A stretch of DNA of 17,850 nt from NCBI GenBank assembly GCA_003558625.1, contig PWPP01000026.1, positions 1-17,850 of the forward strand, written 5' to 3'. The stretch comes from Syntrophomonas sp. (lineage in GTDB: Bacteria; Bacillota; Syntrophomonadia; Syntrophomonadales; Syntrophomonadaceae). Below are positions 7,607 through 14,150 of this stretch, in pieces; the first letter of the stretch is position 1; each line of letters opens with the position of its first letter. The position numbers and the translations under genes were made by a program. Under the pieces are notes generated by a model. That model was not told the DNA's origin. It ran no database searches and saw only the letters and a list, made by a program, of their open reading frames with translations.

Positions 7607-7896
7607 TCTTGTTACCGGCGGTTGGCCCTTAATGCTTTATGGGTTCTGACCCACCATGATGGAAAGGAGGATTTCCATCCTCCTTGAAAGGAAACCCTAA
7701 ATCCGGTTGGGGCTGACTATTTGGAGCCTGCTGTTCATGGCTGCCGGGCTAGCCTGGAAAACACCCTAACCGGGCCGTATTATGATTATTCATAGGGGGG
7801 AGCGACAGGGAAATGGCTGCGCCTATTACATGAGGGTAGTATGAATGATGGGTTCTCGATAGACGTTAAGAAAACAAAGCCCCATGCCGAAATAAA
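7607..7896. other. Gene-free stretch with several hairpins
   Basis: About 290 bases in which I find no reading frame with both a plausible start and protein-like content; short ATG frames at 7738 and 7813 close within about 12 codons. Inverted repeats are frequent: GGGT/ACCC at 7641-7652, the perfect 9-base stem at 7664-7685, and C- and G-rich blocks around 7745-7790. It may be an untranslated trailer, a remnant, or an unannotated structured RNA. I recognise no known RNA family. Confidence 0.4.
7664..7685 (+). repeat. Perfect inverted repeat, 9-base stem, containing an SD-like sequence
   Basis: AAGGAGGAT, loop TTCC, ATCCTCCTT. The left arm is a near-perfect Shine-Dalgarno sequence fully buried in the stem. 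No start codon with a reading frame follows, and no T-run follows, so it is neither an obvious translation start nor a classical terminator. Confidence 0.55.
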
Positions 7897-7922
7897 GAAA
7901 AAACCCTGCAAAGGGTTTTTTC
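7897..7922. terminator. Bidirectional intrinsic terminator between trmL and ferredoxin
   Basis: Perfect 11-base stem GAAAAAACCCT / AGGGTTTTTTC with a GCAA (GNRA-type) loop. The stem itself supplies a run of T on either strand, so it can stop both the plus-strand trmL transcript and the minus-strand ferredoxin transcript (stop at 7969-7967). Confidence 0.85.
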
Positions 7923-7966
7923 GTATATCTTTAGATTGTTAAATAATAATAGTTACAAAAAGATTT

Positions 7967-8143
7967 CTAGTCATCGCCCGGTATAGCTGCTTCCACGGGA
8001 CAAACATCAGCGCAAGCATTACAATCGGTACAAAGCTCCGGATCAATGATGTATTTGTCCTCACCCTCGCTGATAGCTTCTACCGGGCATTCATCGGCAC
8101 AAATACCGCAAGAAATACAATCATCTGTAATAACGTAGGCCAT
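7967..8143 (-). CDS. 2x[4Fe-4S] ferredoxin, clostridial type
   Basis: Low-potential electron carrier of 58 residues, the usual size. Two complete CX2CX2CX3CP motifs are seen: CISCGICADECP (9-20) and CTDCNACADVCP (38-49). The rest is acidic, as in clostridial ferredoxins. Start ATG 8143 (MAYVITDDC) is preceded by AAGGAGG (8153-8159) and matches the family; an upstream in-frame ATG at 8176 would add 11 residues across that ribosome-binding site. It is transcribed alone from a consensus promoter at 8185-8213 and ends at the terminator 7897-7922. Likely partners (hydrogenase, pyruvate:ferredoxin oxidoreductase and the like) are not in the window. Confidence 0.95.
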   Translation of the reverse strand: MAYVITDDCISCGICADECPVEAISEGEDKYIIDPELCTDCNACADVCPVEAAIPGDD

Positions 8144-8184
8144 TTGTGTTGCTACCTCCTTAATTATTGAAGTCAATTAATAGA

Positions 8185-8213
8185 ATTATAAAAAACCCGT
8201 TGGGGTTTGTCAA
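8185..8213 (-). promoter_or_regulatory. Consensus sigma-A promoter of the ferredoxin gene
   Basis: On the minus strand TTGACA (8213-8208), a 17-base spacer (8207-8191) and TATAAT (8190-8185): both hexamers are perfect. The spacer contains AACCC-CAAC-GGGTT, an inverted repeat that could be an operator or just chance. Strong constitutive expression is expected. Confidence 0.85.
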
Positions 8214-8226
8214 TTTATACTTTTTT

Positions 8227-8232
8227 TATAAT
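8227..8232 (+). promoter_or_regulatory. Candidate -10 element of the thiamine diphosphokinase gene
   Basis: TATAAT on the plus strand, 26 bases before ATG 8258. The expected -35 position overlaps the -35 of the divergent ferredoxin promoter and has no good hexamer, so activity is uncertain. If real, the two divergent promoters overlap. Confidence 0.35.
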
Positions 8233-8257
8233 AAATAATGGAGTGAATGATTAATTT

Positions 8258-8893
8258 ATGAAATGCATTATTTTTGCCAATGGTGAGTATGGAAACCTAA
8301 AACAATATAAAGAGTTGTTGGGCCAGTCGGATTTGATTTTATGTGCTGATGGGGGAGCGAATTATGCTTATGCTTTAAGTGTAGTACCCCACTGTATTTT
8401 GGGGGACTTGGATTCCATTGATCACAGAGTGTTATCCCACTATACTAAGCTTGGGGTAGAGATCAAAAAATTTTCTTCCCGAAAAGATTTTACCGATACC
8501 CAGCTGGTCCTGATGGAAGCAGAAATGAGGGGAGCCAGTGAGATCACACTCATTGGAACCCTGGGCCGGCGCCTGGATCATACCCTGGCCAATATATACA
8601 GCGGTATGGATTTGTCCATGAAGGGAATAAAAGTGGTTCATTATTGCCCGGAATATATAGCGTACCTGGTCCATGATTACCTGGAATTAGCTGGTAAAAA
8701 GGGCGACCTGGTATCAGTTCTGGCATTAAGTGATGAAGCCCGGGGGGTTAATGAAACTGGTTTCGAGTATCCTTTGGCAGAGGCAGTGCTGCATAAAAGC
8801 AATCCTTACAGCATCTGTAATGTCATGACCGGGAATAGGGGAACCATCAGCTTAAAGCAGGGAGTTTTGCTGGTTATACATTATCAAAGTTGA
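8258..8893 (+). CDS. Thiamine diphosphokinase
   Basis: Transfers pyrophosphate from ATP to thiamine to make the cofactor thiamine diphosphate. The 211-residue product has all family motifs: CADGGAN (29-35), LGDLDS (48-53), DFTDTQ (77-82) and GTLGRRLDHTLANI (100-113). The acidic residues of the second and third motifs bind metal and ATP, and the last shapes the thiamine site. Start ATG 8258 with GGAG about 13 bases upstream gives MKCIIFANGEY, a normal N-terminus. It precedes the cdaA cluster by 81 bases with no obvious terminator, so readthrough into cdaA is possible. Confidence 0.93.
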   Translation: MKCIIFANGEYGNLKQYKELLGQSDLILCADGGANYAYALSVVPHCILGDLDSIDHRVLSHYTKLGVEIKKFSSRKDFTDTQLVLMEAEMRGASEITLIGTLGRRLDHTLANIYSGMDLSMKGIKVVHYCPEYIAYLVHDYLELAGKKGDLVSVLALSDEARGVNETGFEYPLAEAVLHKSNPYSICNVMTGNRGTISLKQGVLLVIHYQS

Positions 8894-8901
8894 ATCCCGG
8901 C

Positions 8902-8948
8902 CCTGGCAAAAAAGTTTCATTGACGCCAGGACTATGCCATAATATGAA
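8902..8948 (+). promoter_or_regulatory. Candidate promoter and palindrome upstream of cdaA
   Basis: TTGACG (8920-8925), 17-base spacer, TATGAA (8943-8948), followed shortly by the cdaA ribosome-binding site. An inverted repeat CCTGGC (8902-8907) / GCCAGG (8925-8930) brackets the -35 and could be an operator. The -10 is weak. Confidence 0.35.
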
Positions 8949-8961
8949 TGAAAGCGGATCC

Positions 8962-8967
8962 GGAGGA
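8962..8967 (+). promoter_or_regulatory. Ribosome-binding site deciding the cdaA TTG start
   Basis: GGAGGA lies 7 bases before TTG 8975. It is inside the longer frame from ATG 8948, whose own upstream sequence lacks an SD. Confidence 0.65.
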
Positions 8968-8974
8968 ACAGACA

Positions 8975-9832
8975 TTGGATTTAACATTTTTAACCGGAGT
9001 ATTTGCCAGTCCCTGGAATATCATTCGCAGCCTGATAGACATTTTTATTGTTGCGTATATCATATACCGTTTATTGCGATTAATTAAAGGAACCAGGGGA
9101 GAACAACTCCTTAAAGGAGTTGTTATTCTGTTGGTTTTCTCTGTTGCGGCCAGTTATATGCAATTGGATATGATCACCTGGTTGCTGGAAAAACTGTGGA
9201 TTGTTTTTGCTATTGCCCTTCCCATCGTATTTCAACCCGAATTAAGGAGATTGCTGGAGCAGTTAGGCCGGGGCAGTTTTTTCGCTTCTTCTCGCAGCAG
9301 CGGCATTTATCCCCCTGAATCTAATCTTTATAAAGAAATAATTGACGCAGTTACGGTACTTTCCCGCAATAAGGTAGGAGCCTTAATCGTGGTCTGTGGT
9401 GAGGATGATATCAACGAGCATCTAGAGAGTGGGGTTTTTCTTGATTCCATGGTATCTTCCCAGTTGCTGATCTCGATCTTTATCCCTCATACTCCCTTGC
9501 ATGACGGGGCTGTCATCATCAATCAGGGACGGATAGAAAGAGCGGCCTGTTTTTTGCCTTTGACGAAAAATCCCGTCTTGGATAAAGAGCTGGGTACCAG
9601 GCACCGGGCCGGGCTGGGAATCAGTGAATTGTCTGATACCCTGGTGATTATCGTTTCTGAAGAAACCGGAGCCATATCCCTGGCCCGGGATGGAAAATTG
9701 ACGCCCTACCTGGATGCCCAGGGATTAAAAGACATCTTATATGAGGAGCTGCCGGAGAAAGAGAAGTGGCAGGATTTCTTTAAAAGGAGATGGTGGACCA
9801 GTGCAAACGGAGAAAAAAAATCCCAAGACTAG
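8975..9832 (+). CDS. cdaA: Membrane diadenylate cyclase CdaA
   Basis: Condenses two ATP into the second messenger cyclic-di-AMP, which controls potassium and osmotic balance. From TTG 8975 the protein has 285 residues (about 273 in B. subtilis). Three N-terminal membrane helices lie at about 15-35, 45-62 and 68-86. The DAC domain follows, with the catalytic DGA (177-179, in LHDGAVII) and GTRHRAGLG (207-215). The C-terminal tail ends in a basic, tryptophan-containing segment. The next gene, cdaR, overlaps it by 32 bases, so the two are co-translated; CdaR is the known membrane partner of CdaA. The cdaA-cdaR-...-glmM arrangement is conserved in Firmicutes, and GlmM is known to bind and inhibit CdaA in several of them. 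Confidence 0.95.
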   Translation: MDLTFLTGVFASPWNIIRSLIDIFIVAYIIYRLLRLIKGTRGEQLLKGVVILLVFSVAASYMQLDMITWLLEKLWIVFAIALPIVFQPELRRLLEQLGRGSFFASSRSSGIYPPESNLYKEIIDAVTVLSRNKVGALIVVCGEDDINEHLESGVFLDSMVSSQLLISIFIPHTPLHDGAVIINQGRIERAACFLPLTKNPVLDKELGTRHRAGLGISELSDTLVIIVSEETGAISLARDGKLTPYLDAQGLKDILYEELPEKEKWQDFFKRRWWTSANGEKKSQD

Positions 9833-10742
9833 AGGCCTTAAGCTAATTTCTTTTTTAATGGCGTTATTGCTATGGTTTTATGTAGTCAATCTGGGAGAAC
9901 TGGATGCCCGCCAAACAATCCGGGAGGTAGAGCTCACGTATTACAATTTGGCTGAAGGCTTAATTGTGGACGGGCCAGCCAGTGTTGAGATAAAGATGTG
10001 GGGTTCTTTCGGAGAACCGGGAGAAATTATTGCCTATGTGGATCTGGACGGTTTAGGCCCGGGAGACTATAAAATCCAGGTGAATCTAAGTCCGGTACAA
10101 GGGGCCATGTTTACTACGGTTGAACCCAACCGGGTGGAAGTAGAGCTGAGAGAACTCAGACAGGATTATACTGTCATCAGCTACGAAATTCGGCAAAATC
10201 CTCCCCCGGGATATGAACTGGTGGAAGTGATCCTGGAACCGCAGCAGTGTATCGTTCAGGGTGAACAGGCACTTGTGGAACAGGTGGCATCGGTAGTGGC
10301 ACCATTGAATCTAAGCAATATACAAAATGTGGTTGCATTTCGGGTTAAACTGGAGGCCAGGGATGGGGCCGGGAGATTAATTGAACAGGGGATAAGAATT
10401 CTGCCCGAAGACATTACGGTATATGCAGCCCTGGAACGCAAAAGGGGTGTTAAGGCAGTAGCAGTAACATCCAATCTGACAGGAGAATTGGAAGCGGGTT
10501 TTCAGATAAAAGAAGTAGTTCTGGATCCCATGGAAGTGATTCTGTTAGGGGATGAAGCCCGGCTGCAACCCTTAGAAACCATCACTTTGCAGGCGTTAGA
10601 TCTTAGCAGTGAAACGGAAACCTTCAGCCGAAGAATGGGGTTGCAGTTGCCAGAAGGGGTCAATGCTTATCCGGCAGAAGTTCTGGTGGTGGTTACCATT
10701 GAAAGGGTCAGCGAGGAGGAAACGGAAGAGGATGTGCCGTGA
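9801..10742 (+). CDS. cdaR: CdaA regulatory protein CdaR (YbbR-like repeats)
   Basis: Membrane-anchored extracytoplasmic protein that modulates diadenylate cyclase CdaA. From GTG 9801 (AGGAGA about 10 bases upstream) it is 313 residues. A basic N-terminus is followed by one membrane helix (about 13-31, LKLISFLMALLLWFYVVNL) and then beta-rich YbbR-like repeats, of which I count about three (roughly 35-115, 120-205 and 210-300). B. subtilis CdaR has four and is longer, so this is a shorter form. The C-terminal tail is strongly acidic. The start lies inside cdaA and the stop overlaps the GTG of the next gene, showing tight translational coupling. The ATG at 9741 is disfavoured, as it would put 20 charged residues before the helix. 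Confidence 0.9.
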   Translation: MQTEKKNPKTRGLKLISFLMALLLWFYVVNLGELDARQTIREVELTYYNLAEGLIVDGPASVEIKMWGSFGEPGEIIAYVDLDGLGPGDYKIQVNLSPVQGAMFTTVEPNRVEVELRELRQDYTVISYEIRQNPPPGYELVEVILEPQQCIVQGEQALVEQVASVVAPLNLSNIQNVVAFRVKLEARDGAGRLIEQGIRILPEDITVYAALERKRGVKAVAVTSNLTGELEAGFQIKEVVLDPMEVILLGDEARLQPLETITLQALDLSSETETFSRRMGLQLPEGVNAYPAEVLVVVTIERVSEEETEEDVP

Positions 10743-12397
10743 AACTAAAAATACAAAATATCAGGCTTAAGCTGGATCATAGCCCTGATGATATGAAAAA
10801 AGCAGTAGCGAAGAAGATAGGGGTTAAGCCGAAAGATATCAAATCTATAAAAAAGTTAAGGCAGGCAGTAGATGCCAGAAAAAGTCATGTTTTTTTCAAT
10901 TTAACCGTAGAAGTGGATTTGAAAATTGATATAATTGAAGAGATATATCAGAAATTACCTGACGTTTGTCTAGTTAAACCCGATGATAGCAAAAAATTAT
11001 ACCCGGGAAACAGAGAAATGCTATATAATCCGGTGATTGTGGGAGCCGGCCCTGCAGGACTTATGGTGACCCTGCTTTTGGCCCGTCATGGTTATGGACC
11101 CATATTGATTGAGCAGGGGGAAGATCTGTATAGCCGGGTAAAAACCGTAAAAAAATTCTGGCAGCATGGGGAAATCAATTCCTATTCCAATGTTCAATTT
11201 GGCGAGGGCGGTGCCGGGACCTTCTCGGATGGTAAACTAACCTCCCGGATCGGGGACGGCCGGGTGGAACTTTTTTTGCAGGCGTTGATTGATAAAGGCG
11301 CACCCCCGGCTGTTCTTTATGAAAAAAAACCCCATTTAGGGACGGACGTTATCCAAAAAATAGTACTGAACATCAGGCAGGAAATACTGGACCGGGGTGG
11401 AGAAATATACTTTAATGCCCGCTTAACAGATTTTGACGTGCAAAATGAGCAAATCAAATCCATCATCATCAATGATCATACCGAGTTACATTGTTCTTTG
11501 CTGGTCTTGGCGATAGGTAACAGCGCCCGGGAACTATTTCGACTTCTTTCGGGGAAGAATATTTTGTTCCGACCCAAGGCTTTTGCGGTGGGTTTGCGGG
11601 TGGAGCATCCGCAAATCCTAGTGGACCAAGTCCAGTATGGTTCTTCTGCAGGTCATCCCCGGTTGGGGGCGGCAGATTATCATCTGGTTTACCGGGATCA
11701 AGATAGTGGGAGGAGTATGTATTCTTTTTGCATGTGTCCGGGGGGGCAGGTGATAGCAGCCGCATCGGCTCCGCAGCAGGTAGTGACCAATGGCATGAGT
11801 TATGCCGCCAGAAATTCGGGAGTGGCCAACAGTGCCTTAGTGGTAACGGTGAATCCCGGTGACTGGAATCATGAACCCCTGGGCGGACTAATCCTGCAAG
11901 AGCAACTAGAGCGTCAAGCTTTTTCCCTGGGTGGAGGCAATTATTATGCTCCGGGACAGTTGATACCTGATTTCCTGGACAACCGGGAATCACCCAGTCT
12001 GGAGCATTCCCTGGCTACCTACCAACCGGGGCTGAAATCAGCCAATTTAAAAAAATTATTCCCCGGCGAAATTGCTGGAGTCTTGCACCGGGGGCTGATA
12101 GAATTCTCAGGCAAATATTCTTTTTTCCGGGATGCTCGCAATGTATTGACGGGTGTAGAAACCCGTACTTCTTCACCGGTCAGAATCGAACGGACGGAGG
12201 AACTTTGCGTTCCGGGGTTGGAGGGATTATATCCCTGCGGAGAAGGGGCAGGGTATGCCGGAGGCATTGTAAGTTCAGCCGTGGATGGGATGAAAGTTGC
12301 AGAAAAGATCATTGCCAACTATGCCCTTCCCCGTTATCAGCAGAAATTAAGCCCGGCAGATATGGTAAGAGCCAGGGAATTATCAATAAATAAATGA
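10739..12397 (+). CDS. FAD-dependent dehydrogenase (COG2509-like)
   Basis: Predicted NAD(P)/FAD-dependent oxidoreductase of 552 residues. An N-terminal ~90-residue alpha/beta region (MKLKIQNIRLKLDHSPDDM onward) precedes the Rossmann FAD motif VIVGAGPAGL (99-108) and the acidic end of the second strand (IEQGEDLYSR). A central FGEGGAGTFSDGKLTSR segment and the C-terminal FAD contact CGEGAGYAGGIVSSAVDG (500-517) are hallmarks of this group. No membrane segment is seen. GTG 10739 overlaps the cdaR stop (GTGA). A similar gene sits between cdaR and glmM in other Clostridia as far as I recall, so the placement is probably ancestral rather than an insertion. The reaction and any link to c-di-AMP or cell wall are unknown. 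Confidence 0.85.
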   Translation: MKLKIQNIRLKLDHSPDDMKKAVAKKIGVKPKDIKSIKKLRQAVDARKSHVFFNLTVEVDLKIDIIEEIYQKLPDVCLVKPDDSKKLYPGNREMLYNPVIVGAGPAGLMVTLLLARHGYGPILIEQGEDLYSRVKTVKKFWQHGEINSYSNVQFGEGGAGTFSDGKLTSRIGDGRVELFLQALIDKGAPPAVLYEKKPHLGTDVIQKIVLNIRQEILDRGGEIYFNARLTDFDVQNEQIKSIIINDHTELHCSLLVLAIGNSARELFRLLSGKNILFRPKAFAVGLRVEHPQILVDQVQYGSSAGHPRLGAADYHLVYRDQDSGRSMYSFCMCPGGQVIAAASAPQQVVTNGMSYAARNSGVANSALVVTVNPGDWNHEPLGGLILQEQLERQAFSLGGGNYYAPGQLIPDFLDNRESPSLEHSLATYQPGLKSANLKKLFPGEIAGVLHRGLIEFSGKYSFFRDARNVLTGVETRTSSPVRIERTEELCVPGLEGLYPCGEGAGYAGGIVSSAVDGMKVAEKIIANYALPRYQQKLSPADMVRARELSINK

Positions 12398-12462
12398 AAA
12401 GGAGCGTGAACATAGAAAGGTAAAAAGCAGGGAATCTTGATAAATAGAGGGAGGATAAGCTG

Positions 12463-13818
12463 GTGCGGAAATTATTTGGAACCGACGGGGTCCGGGGTAT
12501 TGCCAATATAGAGCTCACGCCGGAACTGGCTTTTAAACTGGGACAAGCGGGAAGTTTTGTGTTGGCCCAACAGAGAGAGGGCACACGACCGCGAATTATA
12601 GTTGGAAAAGATACCAGGATTTCCGGGGATATGCTGGAAGGTGCTTTGATTGCAGGCATCTGTTCCATGGGAGCGGATGCCTTAAAGGTGGGAGTGATTC
12701 CTACTCCTGCAGTAGCCAATTTAACCGGCAAATATAAAGCGACTTGTGGCATTGTCATTTCAGCCTCCCATAATCCGGTAGAAGATAATGGTATAAAATT
12801 TTTCGGGGCCGGGGGCTTTAAACTGCCCGATGAAGTAGAAGCGGAAATAGAGCATCTGATTACCAGTGAAGCGGAAATTACATGGCGGCCCCGGGGGATT
12901 GATGTAGGCCGGACCTATGAAGTGAAGGAAGCCCAGAATAATTACCTGGAATATCTCTGTTCCTGCCTGGAGCAACCCCGGGGTTGGAGAAAAATGACGG
13001 TGGTACTCGATTGCGCCAATGGTGCGGCTTATGAGAGCGGCCCCCAATTGTGGCGGCAAATGGGAGTCAGATTAATCACCATTAATGATCAACCCAATGG
13101 GATCAATATAAATAAGGACTGTGGCTCAACCTATCCCGGCGCCCTGAAAAACGCGGTCATGGAATATAATGCAGACATAGGTATTGCCTATGATGGTGAC
13201 GCCGACCGCTGTATTGTCATTGATGAGGAAGGAAATGAGCTCGATGGGGATCACATTTTACTGATTTGTGCCCGGGATATGAAAAACCGGGGCGGACTTA
13301 CACCGGCAAAAATCGTGGCTACAGTCATGAGCAATATCGGTCTTAATATAGCCTTGGCCCGTGACCATATCGCAGTTGAAAGCTGTTCCGTCGGGGACCG
13401 TTATGTGGTTGAAAAAATGAAAGAAACTAAAGCCTTGTTGGGAGGTGAACAATCCGGGCATATCATATTCCGCCAGCATGCCAACACCGGAGATGGATTG
13501 TTGACCTCCCTGAAAATAGCAGAGGTCATGCAAAGAACAGATCGCCCCTTATCCGAGTTGGCCCGGGAACTGGTCAAGCAGCCCCAGCTGCTGGTGAATG
13601 TAAGAATCAACCCGGCGGAAAAAGATGTCATTATGGAGCAACCCCTTGTAAAAGCGGCTATTCAGGAAGCAGAGCAAAGGTTGGGGTCGTGGGGGAAACT
13701 GGTGGTACGTCCCTCGGGGACCGAGCCCTTATTCAGAATTATGGCCCAGGGGCCGGATCAGGGATTATTGGAAGAGCTGATCCGCAACATAAAAAACAGC
13801 CTGGAAAAGGGGAGATGA
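12463..13818 (+). CDS. glmM: Phosphoglucosamine mutase GlmM
   Basis: Interconverts glucosamine-6-phosphate and glucosamine-1-phosphate on the route to UDP-GlcNAc for peptidoglycan. The 451-residue protein has the full alpha-D-phosphohexomutase set: phosphoserine Ser102 in SASHNP (100-105), metal loop DGDADR (244-249), sugar-binding GEQSGH (328-333) and phosphate-binding RPSGTEPLFR (416-425). GTG 12463 begins MRKLFGTDGVRGIAN, the standard GlmM start, with GGGAGG 7-8 bases upstream. A 65-base gap separates it from the FAD dehydrogenase, with no terminator seen. It is followed by the glmS ribozyme and glmS, the preceding enzyme of the same pathway. Confidence 0.96.
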   Translation: MRKLFGTDGVRGIANIELTPELAFKLGQAGSFVLAQQREGTRPRIIVGKDTRISGDMLEGALIAGICSMGADALKVGVIPTPAVANLTGKYKATCGIVISASHNPVEDNGIKFFGAGGFKLPDEVEAEIEHLITSEAEITWRPRGIDVGRTYEVKEAQNNYLEYLCSCLEQPRGWRKMTVVLDCANGAAYESGPQLWRQMGVRLITINDQPNGININKDCGSTYPGALKNAVMEYNADIGIAYDGDADRCIVIDEEGNELDGDHILLICARDMKNRGGLTPAKIVATVMSNIGLNIALARDHIAVESCSVGDRYVVEKMKETKALLGGEQSGHIIFRQHANTGDGLLTSLKIAEVMQRTDRPLSELARELVKQPQLLVNVRINPAEKDVIMEQPLVKAAIQEAEQRLGSWGKLVVRPSGTEPLFRIMAQGPDQGLLEELIRNIKNSLEKGR

Positions 13819-13904
13819 ACTGATCGGACTAGTTTTGGCGGAGGTGCAACGGACTGCGCCCGGGACACTTCGGCAAGGGAGGTGAAAAGGGGTAAAACAA
13901 TCAG

Positions 13905-14080
13905 AAAGCGCCTGCCCCGGAGTTGTAAAACATCGCTTGATCGCATTTTAAGTTACAACAAACGGGTGACGAGGAGGAGGTTAATCGAAATGTCGGCGGA
14001 TGCCTCCCGGCCACCACAGTCGAAAGAGCGGGAAAAAAACCAGGCAGCAATCCCTGCTACAAAAGCCCGTTCCGTGGTAA
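13905..14080 (+). ncRNA. glmS ribozyme: glmS ribozyme (GlcN6P-activated self-cleaving riboswitch)
   Basis: Catalytic RNA in the 5' leader of glmS that cuts itself when glucosamine-6-phosphate binds, lowering GlmS synthesis. The cleavage site is predicted between A13907 and G13908 (AA/GCGCC). A distal stem GTTGTAA...TTACAAC (P1 region) follows. The conserved core GACGAGGAGGAGGTTAATCG (13968-13987) and GGCGGATGCCTCCCGG (13995-14010) is close to the family consensus and includes the GGAGG/CCTCC pseudoknot pairing. The 3' accessory P3/P4 stems are closed by ACCAC (14013-14017) and GTGGT (14074-14078). The 3' boundary is approximate. An 84-codon open frame across this RNA is spurious. Confidence 0.93.
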
Positions 14081-14150
14081 TATACTCAGATATGAAACTT
14101 TTGGATGAAGGTGCTGCCTCGGGGCGGCTTATATAAGGAGTGTTAATGAA

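Noticed and set aside
11469..11993. 174-codon minus-strand open frame
   Set aside because: Shadow of the FAD dehydrogenase. The product is rich in proline and cysteine without motifs.
13882..14136. 84-codon plus-strand open frame before glmS
   Set aside because: It covers the conserved core of the glmS ribozyme. The sequence is explained by the RNA, and the peptide shows no protein-like pattern.
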